The position numbers and the translations under genes are program-made. From positions 117,901,979 to 117,965,978 of the forward strand of contig JAIOJX010000032.1 of NCBI GenBank assembly GCA_022376925.1: a stretch of DNA of 64,000 bases, given 5' to 3'. Origin of the DNA: Tragulus kanchil (Eukaryota; Chordata; Mammalia; Artiodactyla; Tragulidae). The notes under the pieces are model-generated. The model worked only from the letters and a program-made list of their open reading frames with translations. It did no database searches and was not told the DNA's origin. Of this stretch, positions 1 through 12,685 are shown piece after piece (the first letter of the stretch is position 1; each line of letters begins with the position of its first letter).

Positions 1-154
1 ATAAAATATTATATGTAAAGTCTCAATAATTAAAACAATGTGTTATCAGCACACAAATAAACCAAAAGAAGAGAAAATCTAGAAATGACCTAAATACAAA
101 CAGGAAATTAGTATGCATAAAAAGTGGCATTTCAAAAAAGTGGTATTTTGGGAA

Positions 155-277
155 AGTCTCTGGTGGCCCAGAGTTTAGGACTCTGCACTCCCACTGCAGG
201 GGGCACAGGTTCAATCCCTAATCAGGGAACTGAGATCCCACATGCTGAGCAGTGCAGCCAAAATAAATAAATTTTTT
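155..277 (+). repeat. CHR-type tRNA-derived SINE, short copy
   Basis: This begins with a diverged tRNA-like head (box-B-like GGTTCAATCCC near 210) followed by a 'gatcccacatgctg' body and an A/T-rich tail near 260-277. It is the cetartiodactyl tRNA-Glu-derived SINE layout. It sits inside older L1-like sequence. Confidence 0.7.
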
Positions 278-299
278 AAAGTGGCATTTCAAATCAGTG

Positions 300-1860
300 G
301 GAAAAGTTGTTTCTTTTTAATAAATGATGCTGCAATAACATAACTGTCTGAAAAAATAAAGCTGGATTTATAGTTGTGCCATATATTGAAATAAACTCCA
401 AGTAGGTCTAAGACTTAAGCATAAAAAAAAAAATTTGGCCCACAAAAGAACTAAAAGAAAACGTGGGTAAATTTTCTCATAACTTCGGATTGGGTAATTT
501 TCTTACTAAGCTTTAAAAATCTGCAGCCCTTAGAAGAAAAAATTAATCAAATTTACTAAACATAAAAGAAGCTGAAAGGCAAATGTAAGACAAATGTCAA
601 AAATATTTTAGAAATCAATAAAGACATATAAAATACGATATATGAATGGGCAGAGGTTATGAAAAAGATAACACATTAACACACAATTTCACAATTATGA
701 CAGTTTATAGGAAAGTAAACACAAATGGCCATTTAACATGTGAAAACATCCTCAGCCTCATTCATAGTAAGAGTAACACACAGTAAAACTCTCCCTACAT
801 ACTATTTTCACCCATCAGTTTGGCAAAAAATCCACAAGTTTTACAACACATATTCTTTTTTTTTTTTTTTTTTTTATCTTTTTGGCGGGGGGGGGGGTGG
901 GGAGGGAAGGGAATGGGCGGGCCACTTCTATTGGTCTTTCATTTCTCTATTTTCATCCATCTTTGTTCTTTGGCTCCTGTGGCCCTCCCATCGCGGTGGC
1001 CTCTGTTGTCACAGAGCACCGGCTCTGGGCGCATGCGCTCCAGAGCTCCGGCCCAGCAATTGGACACATTGGTCCAGCCGCTCCGCGGCACGTGGGATCT
1101 TCCCAGGCCAGGGATCGAACCAGCGCCCCCTGCACTGCAAGGCGGTGTCCTTACCCACTGGACCACCAGGGGAAGCCCTACAACACACATTCTTGACGGA
1201 GTTGTGGGGAAACAGGTATGCTCATGTATAATGCATGTTGGTATGATTCCCATGGAGGCAATTTGGGAATATCATCAAAATCACAAATACATTCACTCTT
1301 TGACTCTCATTTTTGGGAATTTATTCTACAGATATACCTGCACAGTGTAAAATGTTTGTTGGAATTCATTGCAGCACTGTATGTTATGGTAGAAGATGGG
1401 AGACAACCCAAGTGTCCATCAACACACCTCTGGTTACATAAATGCAATTTAACACTACAAGGGAATACTATATAGTTGTAAAAAATGCTTAGAGAAAGTC
1501 TCTAAGTCTATATATTGATTTTAAAAAGCTCTCCAAGACACAGTAATTAATAAGTGAAAGAAACATGATATGAAACAGTATGTATAATATGTTGACTTTT
1601 GCTTAAGAAAGGACAAAATAAGAATATATATTCAGATCACTTGTATTTGCATAAGGAAAGTGGAAAGATAAGATGGGAATTAATAATACAAGTATGTTAT
1701 TACTTGGGGTGAGAAGAATAAGGTAGATAGGGACAGGGCTGGGAGTGAGAACTTTCACTGTTTATCTTTTTCAGATCTCTGATTCATATTACCTTTTTGA
1801 GAATAAGAAATTAATTTGAAATAATGAGAATTCATCTCCTCATATTTATTTCCTTGGTTT
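300..1860 (+). repeat. Old L1 3'-end sequence, interrupted by a SINE
   Basis: A/T-rich sequence resembling the 3' end of old mammalian L1 elements: a stretch around 725-835 (mini-exon-like 'aaatggccatttaacatg' region) and another at 1270-1480 including a 'caagtgtccatcaacac' motif. There is no coding capacity. A CHR-like SINE splits it at 856-1180. The part from 1227 rightward is repeated at 2319-3410 by the first tandem duplication. Family assignment is by eye. Confidence 0.55.
856..1180 (-). repeat. CHR-like SINE, minus strand, with poly-T/poly-G start
   Basis: Read on the minus strand it starts with a tRNA-like head (1180 down to about 1100: 'ggtggtccagtgggtaagg', then a box-B-like motif) and runs into a GC-rich body with an 'agcgcatgcgcccagag' segment. 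It ends in a poly-A tail seen as the T-run at 856-876. A G-run follows at 885-898. Related minus-strand copies lie at 9137-9357 and 58929-59196. Open frames here are SINE shadows. Confidence 0.7.
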
Positions 1861-3410
1861 AGAAAAAGGCAAGGAAGGATTCTCTTGTGGTGCAGTGGAT
1901 AAGAATCCACCTGCCAATGCAGGGGTCACGGGTTCAATCCCTGGTCTGGGAAGATTTCACATGCCACAGAGCAACTAATCCTATGGGCTACAACTACTGA
2001 TGCAGGCCTCTAGGGCCCATGTGCTGCAACTACTGAAGCCCACTTACCTAGAGCCTGTACTCAGCAACAAGAGAAGCAACCACAATGAGAAGCCTGTGCA
2101 CCACAACAAAAAGTAGGCCTCCACTTGCCACAACTGGAGGAAGCCCTTGCAAAGTAAGGAGGACCCAGCACAGTCAAAAACAAATTTAAAATTTTTTAAA
2201 GGCAAGGGACTTCCCTGGTGGTCCAGTGCTTAATAATCTGCCTTCCAATGCAGGGGATGCAGGTTCAATCCCTGATTGGGGAACTAAGGTCCCAAATGCC
2301 AGAGGGCAAGTAAGGCTGTATAATGCATGTTGGTATGATTCCCATGGAGGCAATTTGGGAATATCATCAAAATCACAAATACATTCACTCTTTGACTCTC
2401 ATTTTTGGGAATTTATTCTACAGATATACCTGCACAGTGTAAAATGTTTGTTGGAATTCATTGCAGCACTGTATGTTATGGTAGAAGATGGGAGACAACC
2501 CAAGTGTCCATCAACACACCTCTGGTTACATAAATGCAATTTAACACTACAAGGGAATACTATATAGTTGTAAAAAATGCTTAGAGAAAGTCTCTAAGTC
2601 TATATATTGATTTTAAAAAGCTCTCCAAGACACAGTAATTAATAAGTGAAAGAAACATGATATGAAACAGTATGTATAATATGTTGACTTTTGCTTAAGA
2701 AAGGACAAAATAAGAATATATATTCAGATCACTTGTATTTGCATAAGGAAAGTGGAAAGATAAGATGGGAATTAATAATACAAGTATGTTATTACTTGGG
2801 GTGAGAAGAATAAGGTAGATAGGGACAGGGCTGGGAGTGAGAACTTTCACTGTTTATCTTTTTCAGATCTCTGATTCATATTACCTTTTTGAGAATAAGA
2901 AATTAATTTGAAATAATGAGAATTCATCTCCTCATATTTATTTCCTTGGTTTAGAAAAAGGCAAGGAAGGATTCTCTTGTGGTGCAGTGGATAAGAATCC
3001 ACCTGCCAATGCAGGGGTCACGGGTTCAATCCCTGGTCTGGGAAGATTTCACATGCCACAGAGCAACTAATCCTATGGGCTACAACTACTGATGCAGGCC
3101 TCTAGGGCCCATGTGCTGCAACTACTGAAGCCCACTTACCTAGAGCCTGTACTCAGCAACAAGAGAAGCAACCACAATGAGAAGCCTGTGCACCACAACA
3201 AAAAGTAGGCCTCCACTTGCCACAACTGGAGGAAGCCCTTGCAAAGTAAGGAGGACCCAGCACAGTCAAAAACAAATTTAAAATTTTTTAAAGGCAAGGG
3301 ACTTCCCTGGTGGTCCAGTGCTTAATAATCTGCCTTCCAATGCAGGGGATGCAGGTTCAATCCCTGATTGGGGAACTAAGGTCCCAAATGCCAGAGGGCA
3401 AGTAAGGCTG
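1227..3410. repeat. Tandem duplication 1 (unit 1092 bp)
   Basis: Bases 1227-2318 are repeated directly at 2319-3410 with no difference that I found by eye. The junction is blunt with about 3 bp of microhomology. The unit holds L1 3' debris and one and a half SINEs. This is the first of thirteen such duplications in the window and is probably an unmerged contig overlap. Confidence 0.93.
1877..2195 (+). repeat. CHR-2-type SINE
   Basis: The tRNA-like head at 1880-1955 carries a box-B-like GGTTCAATCCC. The characteristic 'caactactg / gcctgt / caacaagagaag' body follows, with an A-rich tail near 2180-2200. A second copy at 2969-3287 belongs to the tandem duplication. Confidence 0.8.
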
Positions 3411-3532
3411 TGCGTAGCAAAACTGAGCCTGAGCACTGAGACAAGAGAAGCACCCTCCTCCCCATCCCCGCACTGCAACTGAAGTCCCAGTGCAGTAAAA
3501 AAAATAAATAAAATAAAAAATAAAAAAAAAGT
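3299..3532 (+). repeat. CHR-type SINE, full copy with A-rich tail
   Basis: The head 'acttccctggtggtccagtg' and box-B-like motif near 3355 are followed by a shortened body and an A-rich, TAAA-rich tail at 3497-3532. Its first part also exists at 2207-2318, where the first tandem unit ends inside the element. Confidence 0.8.
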
Positions 3533-3558
3533 GAAAAGCATTTTAGTACCCTTAAGAG

Positions 3559-3765
3559 TGGGCTTCCCAGGTGGTTCAGGGATAAAGAATTCACCTGCCA
3601 ATGCAGGAGATGCAAGTGACTTGGGTTCAATCCCTGGGTCAGGAAGATCCCCTGGAGTAGAAAATGGCAGTATTCTTGCCCGGAAAATTCCATGGACAGA
3701 GGAGCCTGGCAGGCTATAGTCCATGGGGTCACACATAAATAGTTGGACACAACTAAGCACACATG
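3559..3765 (+). repeat. Bov-tA SINE
   Basis: Classic ruminant Bov-tA: 'gggcttcccaggtgg' start, tRNA-like head with GGTTCAATCCC, and the 'tggacagaggagcctggcag' and 'gtccatggggtcaca' body ending near 3765. This repeat marks the genome as ruminant. Confidence 0.9.
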
Positions 3766-6044
3766 CACCGCTGGGAAAACTCAGGAGCATGAATGTCTGG
3801 TTGTGGTATTAATCACCACTTTGGAGGCAGTGCTTAGCTGAAAATCAGCCAAAACGTTATTTTCTTGATTATTTTTTTATTTTAGGAAAGCAAAGACCCA
3901 TTGTCAGTGGTCACCCAACTGGGCTTAGAGTTCACCTTAATCCAAGTGATCCTCACATTTAAGAGGAACAGGAAAGCCAGACTCTCCAAGCTCCATCAGC
4001 CTCCCTTGACAAGTGGTTTAGACAACGAACTGATTTATATCCCTTCCATGGTCTTAGCTTGCAGGTAAATATTTGTGGGAACACTTGACAGTCTTTTCTG
4101 AAAAGGCCCGTGTATTTTTTTCAGTAATTCATAGTGTATTTATAAGATGAAAAGCTCTCTATCAAAATACACTTTTCACTGGGAAAAATAAATAAAACAG
4201 ACAAATGGATCTACCCAAAGTAAAAATTACTTTGGTAGATAGACTTCAGTGTAGAGGAAAGTCCGGAACAAGCATATTTGAAAAGGCCCATGGATTTGAT
4301 TTAATGTTTTGTGTAGACAAGTTCCACTGTCTTCTTGCAGAAGTGGTGGTGGGATTGAGACCCAGGTGGGTGAAATCATTCTGCAGATTATGCAGACACA
4401 CATACTCACACACACACGCGCGCACAATTACTTGGGAAATTTAGGGATCGGTCAACAGAGGGAGAACAAAATGAATCTCTCCAATTTGCCTCTCAAAACT
4501 GATCCCAAGGTCATCGAAATAAGGGTGTTAAATCGGTCGTTTTCTAAGTAAGAGAGACAAGCTCTTCCAAGGAAACCTGTCAGACAAGGGAGGATGACTT
4601 GGGTGTCCATGCAATTATTTTTCAAAATAAACAGAGAGTACCATCTTTGCTTCTTGGACTTAAGTCAAGCTCTTATACATAAACTGTGTATAGTCAGTAT
4701 GTGAGGCTGAATGCTGCTTTGTTTTCCTCATTGATTTTTAAAAGAAATGGGTAGTTCCAATATGCACCCCCATTACATTCTTATGTTCTCCTAAGGCATG
4801 CCCTTGTGTCTTGGCTTCTAGAATATTTTGAAAAATATTTAAGATATTTCCTTGTTGTGGGTTTCTTTGCAATCCCAAATGCTGGTGTCTATTTATTCCA
4901 TAAGGGCTTTAACTCTCTCCACTGTTCATCACAATGGTTTTTTGAAGCACCAAGTAAAGTGTTGCCCAACCAACATTATGATGCTTTAAAAAAATAAGCT
5001 ACACATTAACCCAATTCCTTAGTCTTGTCTTTGCTTGAAAACGACTTACCAATAAATCATTCTTCATGTTGATCAGTAAAGAAAAAGAAACTAATTCTTT
5101 AAAGGTTTTTTTTTTATAAGGTAAATAACTGGCAACAATGGTACTTTCACTTAACTTCAGCTGCAACTAAAGTCATATTGTCAATTCAAAAGCACCTTTT
5201 GCTGTTCTTCCAGGAAATAACTATAGTGAGAGGAAGTTTGTCAGCAAATGCTTTTGGAGTATCGGCTGGGGCTAGGTTTCTGAAGTTAGCAAGTGAGGGA
5301 GAGTGTGTGTTTGCACTCTGGGCTGAAAAGATGTGCCAGGTGTTTGTGACAAGCTGTGATGAGGGCCATAGATTACTTGGAATCCATTGTGTTCTTTTTC
5401 CTTATTGGAAAAAAGAAACCTTCTGAAAACAAGCCCTTATTTAAAGGAAGCCCCAGTTAATCCAACAAGGCTTGAATGAAGTCCCTTTTATACCAACTGC
5501 TTGACAAAGGCTATTTGACCCTGAGAAGCCCTTTGAGGCCAGAAGCTGGAATCAACACCCCACTGAGGGTTTGGACAGTTCAAAGCTCAGGACCTTCTTA
5601 AAGCACATCAGACTTATGTTGACGCTGGTTAGAATGAAGTCTATCCAGTACTGCAAGCAGAGGTCTTACGTAGAATATCAACAAACCTCCACTAGAATGA
5701 GTAACTTATTGAACATTTACAAGTGCCAGGAAAAGTACTGACACCTCAGCATGAGCTCCTCATCTCCTGACTCAGGTTTAATTATCATTATCCCATTTTA
5801 TAGGTGAAGAAACTGATACTTCTTAAGGGTGCTACCTGGTGGAGTTCAGCTCTGACCCCAGGCAATTTGATTCACAACCAGATTTGATTCACAACTTTTC
5901 GTCAGGTCTGCTAAATGATCCCACCCAGATGGCAAGCAGGGTAAAAGTCTCCACCAGCATTTACAGGGGAGGGGGGTGACTACTATCTGCATACCTCACC
6001 TCCAAAGTCTTACAAAGGATTTTAAAAAGTCAACCCTTATGTAC
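3766..6044. other. Gene-free interval
   Basis: About 2.3 kb with no recognisable exon, no ORF above roughly 80 codons and no clear young repeat. A short CA/CG run lies at 4399-4426. I see nothing else that can be named here. Confidence 0.5.
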
Positions 6045-6050
6045 TCAGAA

Positions 6051-6275
6051 GGGCTTCCCAGGAGGCACTAGTGGTAAAGAACCCGCCTGCAATGCAGGAG
6101 ACACAAGAGATGCAGGTTTGATCCCTGAGTCGGGAAGATCCCCTGGAAGAAGGCATGGCAACTCACTCCAGTATTCTTGCCTGGAGAATTTCACGGACAG
6201 AGGAGCCTGGCGGGCTACAGTCCAGAGGGTCACAAAGAGTCAGACACAACTGAAGCAACTAGACACCCACACACG
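6051..6275 (+). repeat. Bov-tA SINE
   Basis: Typical head and body ('aatgcaggagac', 'gggaagatcccctgga', 'ggacagaggagcctggcggg', 'cacaaagagtcagacacaac'). Its 3' half reappears at 7268-7346 with a 16-bp deletion, because the second tandem duplication starts inside it. Confidence 0.9.
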
Positions 6276-8406
6276 CATGTACTCAGACAGCATTAGCGGT
6301 TTTACTCCATAAAAATAATTTGCTCTTCTCTGTGCTGTGTCATGATTGACTAAGGGCCCTTTAAAAGGCAAGCGTGACCAGTAGAGATGGACAGGCATGA
6401 GTTTTCAGGGCATCTTGCCTTTACGGCACACCAGGTCCTTACTTCGCCCCAGGTCACTCTGAAATCCTAGAACCACTAGCTCCGGACACAAATGACTCAT
6501 TGTCCTTGGCCTCAAACAACAGTAAGCCTACTTAGAATACAAAGCACATTTTATGGGAGAAAGCTGCCACCACTGGCCACGGCCCTACTTTCCTGCAGGA
6601 TCCACAGCCTGGCTGAAGTGTGGGGATGGCTTCCTGGCTGTTCAGTCTCATTTCAAATGTTACTTGAAGATGAGGAGTAGTGAGGGCACAGCCTATGAGC
6701 TCTCATGACTCATTCACCATCACAGGGATGTCCCACACTTTTTTTCCTTTTTTTAACCCTTTTTCCCTGAAGGCATGTTGGTGCTCCATCCTTGCCCCTA
6801 CCCTGAGGAAGGGATGCTTGTCCTGGGAGTGGGAGCAAGTGCAACAGCAGGCAGGAGTGGGCTTTGCGCCCTAGTGGGAAGGGATGCCTTTTCCCAGGTG
6901 TGAGTGGTGTCGGCCACCAGAAAGTTTCCACTTGGGAATGCCCCAACACTCCTGAGGGCTTAGACGGGACCAATACTCCTTTCCTGACCCTAAGAGAAAG
7001 CGAGAACGTGGAAGAAATGACTATTACTATTGCTGGGAGCCCATGGAGGTGGGGCTGGGAGATGCACCAGTGGAGCCACTCTCTCCAGCTGTCCTGCAAC
7101 CTCTGGCCACTTACCTGGGTGTGACATCCTTTAGGAGAGGGTCTGGTTGTCCTTTGGCAGGTCTCCCGAGTTCTATTATTCCCAATCCTGTTCCCTAAAT
7201 TTATTTTCCCAAAATCCTGTTGGGAAAATTGTCCCATAAATCTGGATTTACTACGGAAGAGCATTAGTTCTTGCCTGGAGAATTTTGGCGGGCTACAGTC
7301 CAGAGGGTCACAAAGAGTCAGACACAACTGAAGCAACTAGACACCCACACGCATGTACTCAGACAGCATTAGCGGTTTTACTCCATAAAAATAATTTGCT
7401 CTTCTCTGTGCTGTGTCATGATTGACTAAGGGCCCTTTAAAAGGCAAGCGTGACCAGTAGAGATGGACAGGCATGAGTTTTCAGGGCATCTTGCCTTTAC
7501 GGCACACCAGGTCCTTACTTCGCCCCAGGTCACTCTGAAATCCTAGAACCACTAGCTCCGGACACAAATGACTCATTGTCCTTGGCCTCAAACAACAGTA
7601 AGCCTACTTAGAATACAAAGCACATTTTATGGGAGAAAGCTGCCACCACTGGCCACGGCCCTACTTTCCTGCAGGATCCACAGCCTGGCTGAAGTGTGGG
7701 GATGGCTTCCTGGCTGTTCAGTCTCATTTCAAATGTTACTTGAAGATGAGGAGTAGTGAGGGCACAGCCTATGAGCTCTCATGACTCATTCACCATCACA
7801 GGGATGTCCCACACTTTTTTTCCTTTTTTTAACCCTTTTTCCCTGAAGGCATGTTGGTGCTCCATCCTTGCCCCTACCCTGAGGAAGGGATGCTTGTCCT
7901 GGGAGTGGGAGCAAGTGCAACAGCAGGCAGGAGTGGGCTTTGCGCCCTAGTGGGAAGGGATGCCTTTTCCCAGGTGTGAGTGGTGTCGGCCACCAGAAAG
8001 TTTCCACTTGGGAATGCCCCAACACTCCTGAGGGCTTAGACGGGACCAATACTCCTTTCCTGACCCTAAGAGAAAGCGAGAACGTGGAAGAAATGACTAT
8101 TACTATTGCTGGGAGCCCATGGAGGTGGGGCTGGGAGATGCACCAGTGGAGCCACTCTCTCCAGCTGTCCTGCAACCTCTGGCCACTTACCTGGGTGTGA
8201 CATCCTTTAGGAGAGGGTCTGGTTGTCCTTTGGCAGGTCTCCCGAGTTCTATTATTCCCAATCCTATTACCCAAGAGACAACTGATCACGGGGGGACCCA
8301 GACTGCTGTTTCATTGTTGTGGGTACCTGTGATCTCTAATTATAAATCCAGTGTGGCAAGATGGAGCTAATGGCTTGGGAAGAAGTTGTCCCATAAATCT
8401 GGATGT
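6174..8406. repeat. Tandem duplication 2 (offset 1076-1094 bp) with noisy junction
   Basis: Bases from about 6174 recur from 7268 with an offset of 1094, falling to 1078 after a 16-bp deletion and to 1076 after a 2-bp change in a CAC run. The left copy matches cleanly to about 7186. Bases 7187-7267 look like a deletion-rich rendering of 8263-8406, sharing 'ttgtcccataaatctggat'. Short ORFs in both units are chance frames. No gene is recognised. Confidence 0.88.
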
Positions 8407-9136
8407 TGACTGTGGCAATCATCTGAAGCCATTATACTGGAACTTCAAGGTGGTGTGGTTGGGACAGAGGAGGTTTAGTAAGTTCTCGCTCAGGGCTTTG
8501 TGGAATACCACGACCCCAGACAGGCCGGTCCACCTTGAGGAAGTGGGGAAAGCCAAGAAGCTGTGATCTCCGAGCATTGCCCTAGTCTCAGGTGAAGGTC
8601 TGTGATGCATCACTGGGAATATATCTTTGATCTTACTTCAGGGATGACCAGGTCAGAGAGCTTGTTTTCACCAAGTTTCAAGCCCAGTCCTTGTTGGGAC
8701 TACGTCAGGGATGCTCTGAATGCTGGAGTATGGCCAGGTCAGCGCTAGCCAGGCAGGAGTGAGGAGGGGCCAGCTCCAGGGAAGATGAGGGTTGAGAGAA
8801 GGAGGAAGAGTACATGGTGATGCTGCCTCCACTTCTGGGAGGCTGGGTGTGGCTGGGAGCAGGAAATAGGCAGCCATCCTCTAGAGGCTTGCAAAGAAGA
8901 GGTCCTCTACCTAATCAAAGGTGGCACCTGATTACAATAGAATAGAGGTTCCTGTACACTCCATGTTAACATCAGCCCTTCAACCCAAGAGAGCAAGTGA
9001 GCTCCCTGGATTCCAACCATTCGTTCCTTTGACAAGTTTTTATTGAGCACTTACACCTGCCAGGGCTGTGAGCATATTTGTAACTGGATGTACATGTGCA
9101 TTTTCTTGCTTTCTTCATTGTCACCATCACAGTCAT
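8407..9136. other. Gene-free interval
   Basis: Unique-looking sequence with no exon I can defend. A possible ancient L2/MIR-like scrap lies near 9010-9070. Short ORFs on both strands have no recognisable protein similarity. Confidence 0.45.
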
Positions 9137-9357
9137 CTTTTTTTTTTTTCTAGGGAGGGGGCCACTTCTATTGGTCTTTTATTTATTTCCATCTTTGTTC
9201 TTTGGCCTCCCATCACAGTGGCCTCTGTCGCTGCAGAGCACTGGCTTTGGGCGCATGCGCTCCAGAGTTCCTGCTCGGTAGTTGGACCGACACCAGTACC
9301 CAGCACCCTTTGTACTGCAAGGCGGTGTCCTTACCCACTGGACCACCAGGGAAGCCC
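9137..9357 (-). repeat. CHR-like SINE, minus strand
   Basis: Same family as the element at 856-1180: the minus-strand head ends at 9357 ('gggcttccctggtggtccag' on minus), with the GC-rich 'gcgcatgcgccc' body and a tail seen as the T-run at 9137-9150. A further T/A-rich stretch follows at 9361-9412. Confidence 0.75.
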
Positions 9358-9495
9358 ATCTTTTTTTTTTTTTTTAAGAGACAGCTTTTATTTTAAGGAT
9401 TTTTTTTTTATATTAAAGAATTCAAAAAGAGGTAGGCTTTTGGAATTTATTGATCTGTATTTAAAAGGAATACTGATTGTTAATCAGCTATGAAA

Positions 9496-9673
9496 AGTGA
9501 AAGTTGTTCAGTCATGTCTGACTGTTCGCAACCCCAAGAATAAACTGTGGAATTCTCCAGGCAGGAATACTGGAGTGGGTCACCTTTCCCTTCTCTGGGC
9601 GATCTTCCCAACCCAGGGATTGAACCCAGGTCTCCCACATTGCAGGTGGATTCTTTATCGTCTGAGCCACCAT
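9496..9673 (-). repeat. Bov-tA SINE, minus strand
   Basis: Reverse-complement Bov-tA: 'agttgttcagtcatgtctgac' side at the left and the tRNA-like head ending near 9671. It lies directly beyond the 3' end of the HPRT1 retrocopy. Confidence 0.85.
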
Positions 9674-10148
9674 TACAAAATAAAACGTTTAAAGTTTGGG
9701 GGAAAAAAAATAAAAGGAACTGTTGACAAAGATTCACTGGAAATAATCTGAATCAGTGGGAAAATACAGTTACTATTACTGGAACCTACTAAAAGAATTC
9801 CAGGACATATGGTTTATTGGACATAAAGATACTTCTCAGTACTGTCATTGGTATGAAGCTGACTGCTTCTTAACTTTTCTAAACACACAGTGGTAGGGTG
9901 AAGAACAATCAATCAGTTCTGTTCTTTCTTGAGTATGTAAAAATTAAAATACCAACTCAAAAACTAATGTATTCTTTTCTTTAAATGTTTCTTACAAATA
10001 GAAGTTCAATATTTTCATTCAGTAGTGGTTTGGTTAAAAAAATTTTTTTTTATTCATGAGTCAAACGCCAATTTACTCACAGGAAACTGATAGTTTATAG
10101 GCTCACAGTACAAATAATGAGTTCAGGAATGCAGCAACTAATGTTCCT

Positions 10149-10440
10149 TTTTTTTTTGCCTGGGCATATAATAGTTATATTTTTAGTTTTAGAGAAACCT
10201 CCCCACTATTTGTCACAATGGCTGCGTCAAATTACATTCTGACCAACAGTATACAAAGATTGCCCTTAGTCTACATACTGACCAATGTTTGTTTAAAAGA
10301 TTATTTTTTATTGAAACATAGTATGTTTAAAATGTTGTGTTAGTTTCAAGTGGGTCAGTTATAAATACACACCCATACCTATATGTAAAGAATATATGTA
10401 TACTTTTTTCAATTGTTTTTCCATTAGGTCATTACACTCA
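10149..10440 (-). repeat. L1-like 3' fragment inserted in the HPRT1 retrocopy 3' UTR
   Basis: The HPRT1 3' UTR is recognisable on both sides of this block. The block starts with a T-run (10149-10158, a poly-A tail on minus) and carries L1 3'-end-like sequence. It is flanked by imperfect direct repeats of about 11 bp, 'caactaatgtt' near 10135 and 'caactaacgtt' near 10440. It therefore inserted after the retrocopy. Its right part, from 10334, recurs at 11510-11616. Confidence 0.65.
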
Positions 10441-10602
10441 ACTAACGTTTCTAAAATAAAAAAACAGATACAATTCGCAATAACCTCTACATGCAATAAG
10501 CTCTACTAAGCCTCTGGCCTCAGCACTAGAACATTTGAAAACTTCACTGGTGATATCAATGGAACACCAGATATTTACGAACTCAGCTTGAACTCTCATC
10601 TT

Positions 10603-11301
<699 letters not shown>

Positions 11302-11778
11302 TCATCAGCGTCTTAAAGATCATGCAACTATCCCCAGGCTAAAAGTCCTGGGTCTGCCACAGAGAGGAGCTGGGTGAGATGGAGGGGAAAGCAGCTGTGG
11401 GCTGGGGACCAGGGCACCTGGTTCTTTTTCGTTCAGCATCTGCTTCTGGTTCTTCTAGAAGCAGCACTCTGAGTCTCCTTTGGGAAATACAAGAAAATTT
11501 TTGAAGAGCGTTGTGTTAGTTTCAAGTGGGTCAGTTATAAATACACACCCATACCTATATGTAAAGAATATATGTATACTTTTTTCAATTGTTTTTCCAT
11601 TAGGTCATTACACTCAACTAACGTTTCTAAAATAAAAAAACAGATACAATTCGCAATAACCTCTACATGCAATAAGCTCTACTAAGCCTCTGGCCTCAGC
11701 ACTAGAACATTTGAAAACTTCACTGGTGATATCAATGGAACACCAGATATTTACGAACTCAGCTTGAACTCTCATCTT

Positions 11779-12477
<699 letters not shown>

Positions 12478-12685
12478 TCATCAGCGTCTTAAAGATCATG
12501 CAACTATCCCCAGGCTAAAAGTCCTGGGTCTGCCACAGAGAGGAGCTGGGTGAGATGGAGGGGAAAGCAGCTGTGGGCTGGGGACCAGGACACCTGGTTC
12601 TTTTTCGTTCAGCATCTGCTTCTGGTTCTTCTAGAAGCAGCACTCTGAGTCTCCTTTGGGAAATACAAGAAAATTTTTGAAGAGC

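Noticed and set aside
855..1350. Several 100-176 codon ORFs on both strands
   Set aside because: They run through a CHR-like SINE and its poly-T/poly-G tail, and the same peptide fragments recur at other SINE copies.
2226..2310. tRNA-like heads with box-B motifs as tRNA genes
   Set aside because: They belong to tRNA-derived SINEs and cannot fold as intact tRNAs with an anticodon arm.
3278..3790. Minus-strand 170-codon ORF
   Set aside because: It is translated from two adjacent SINEs in reverse, with no gene-like features.
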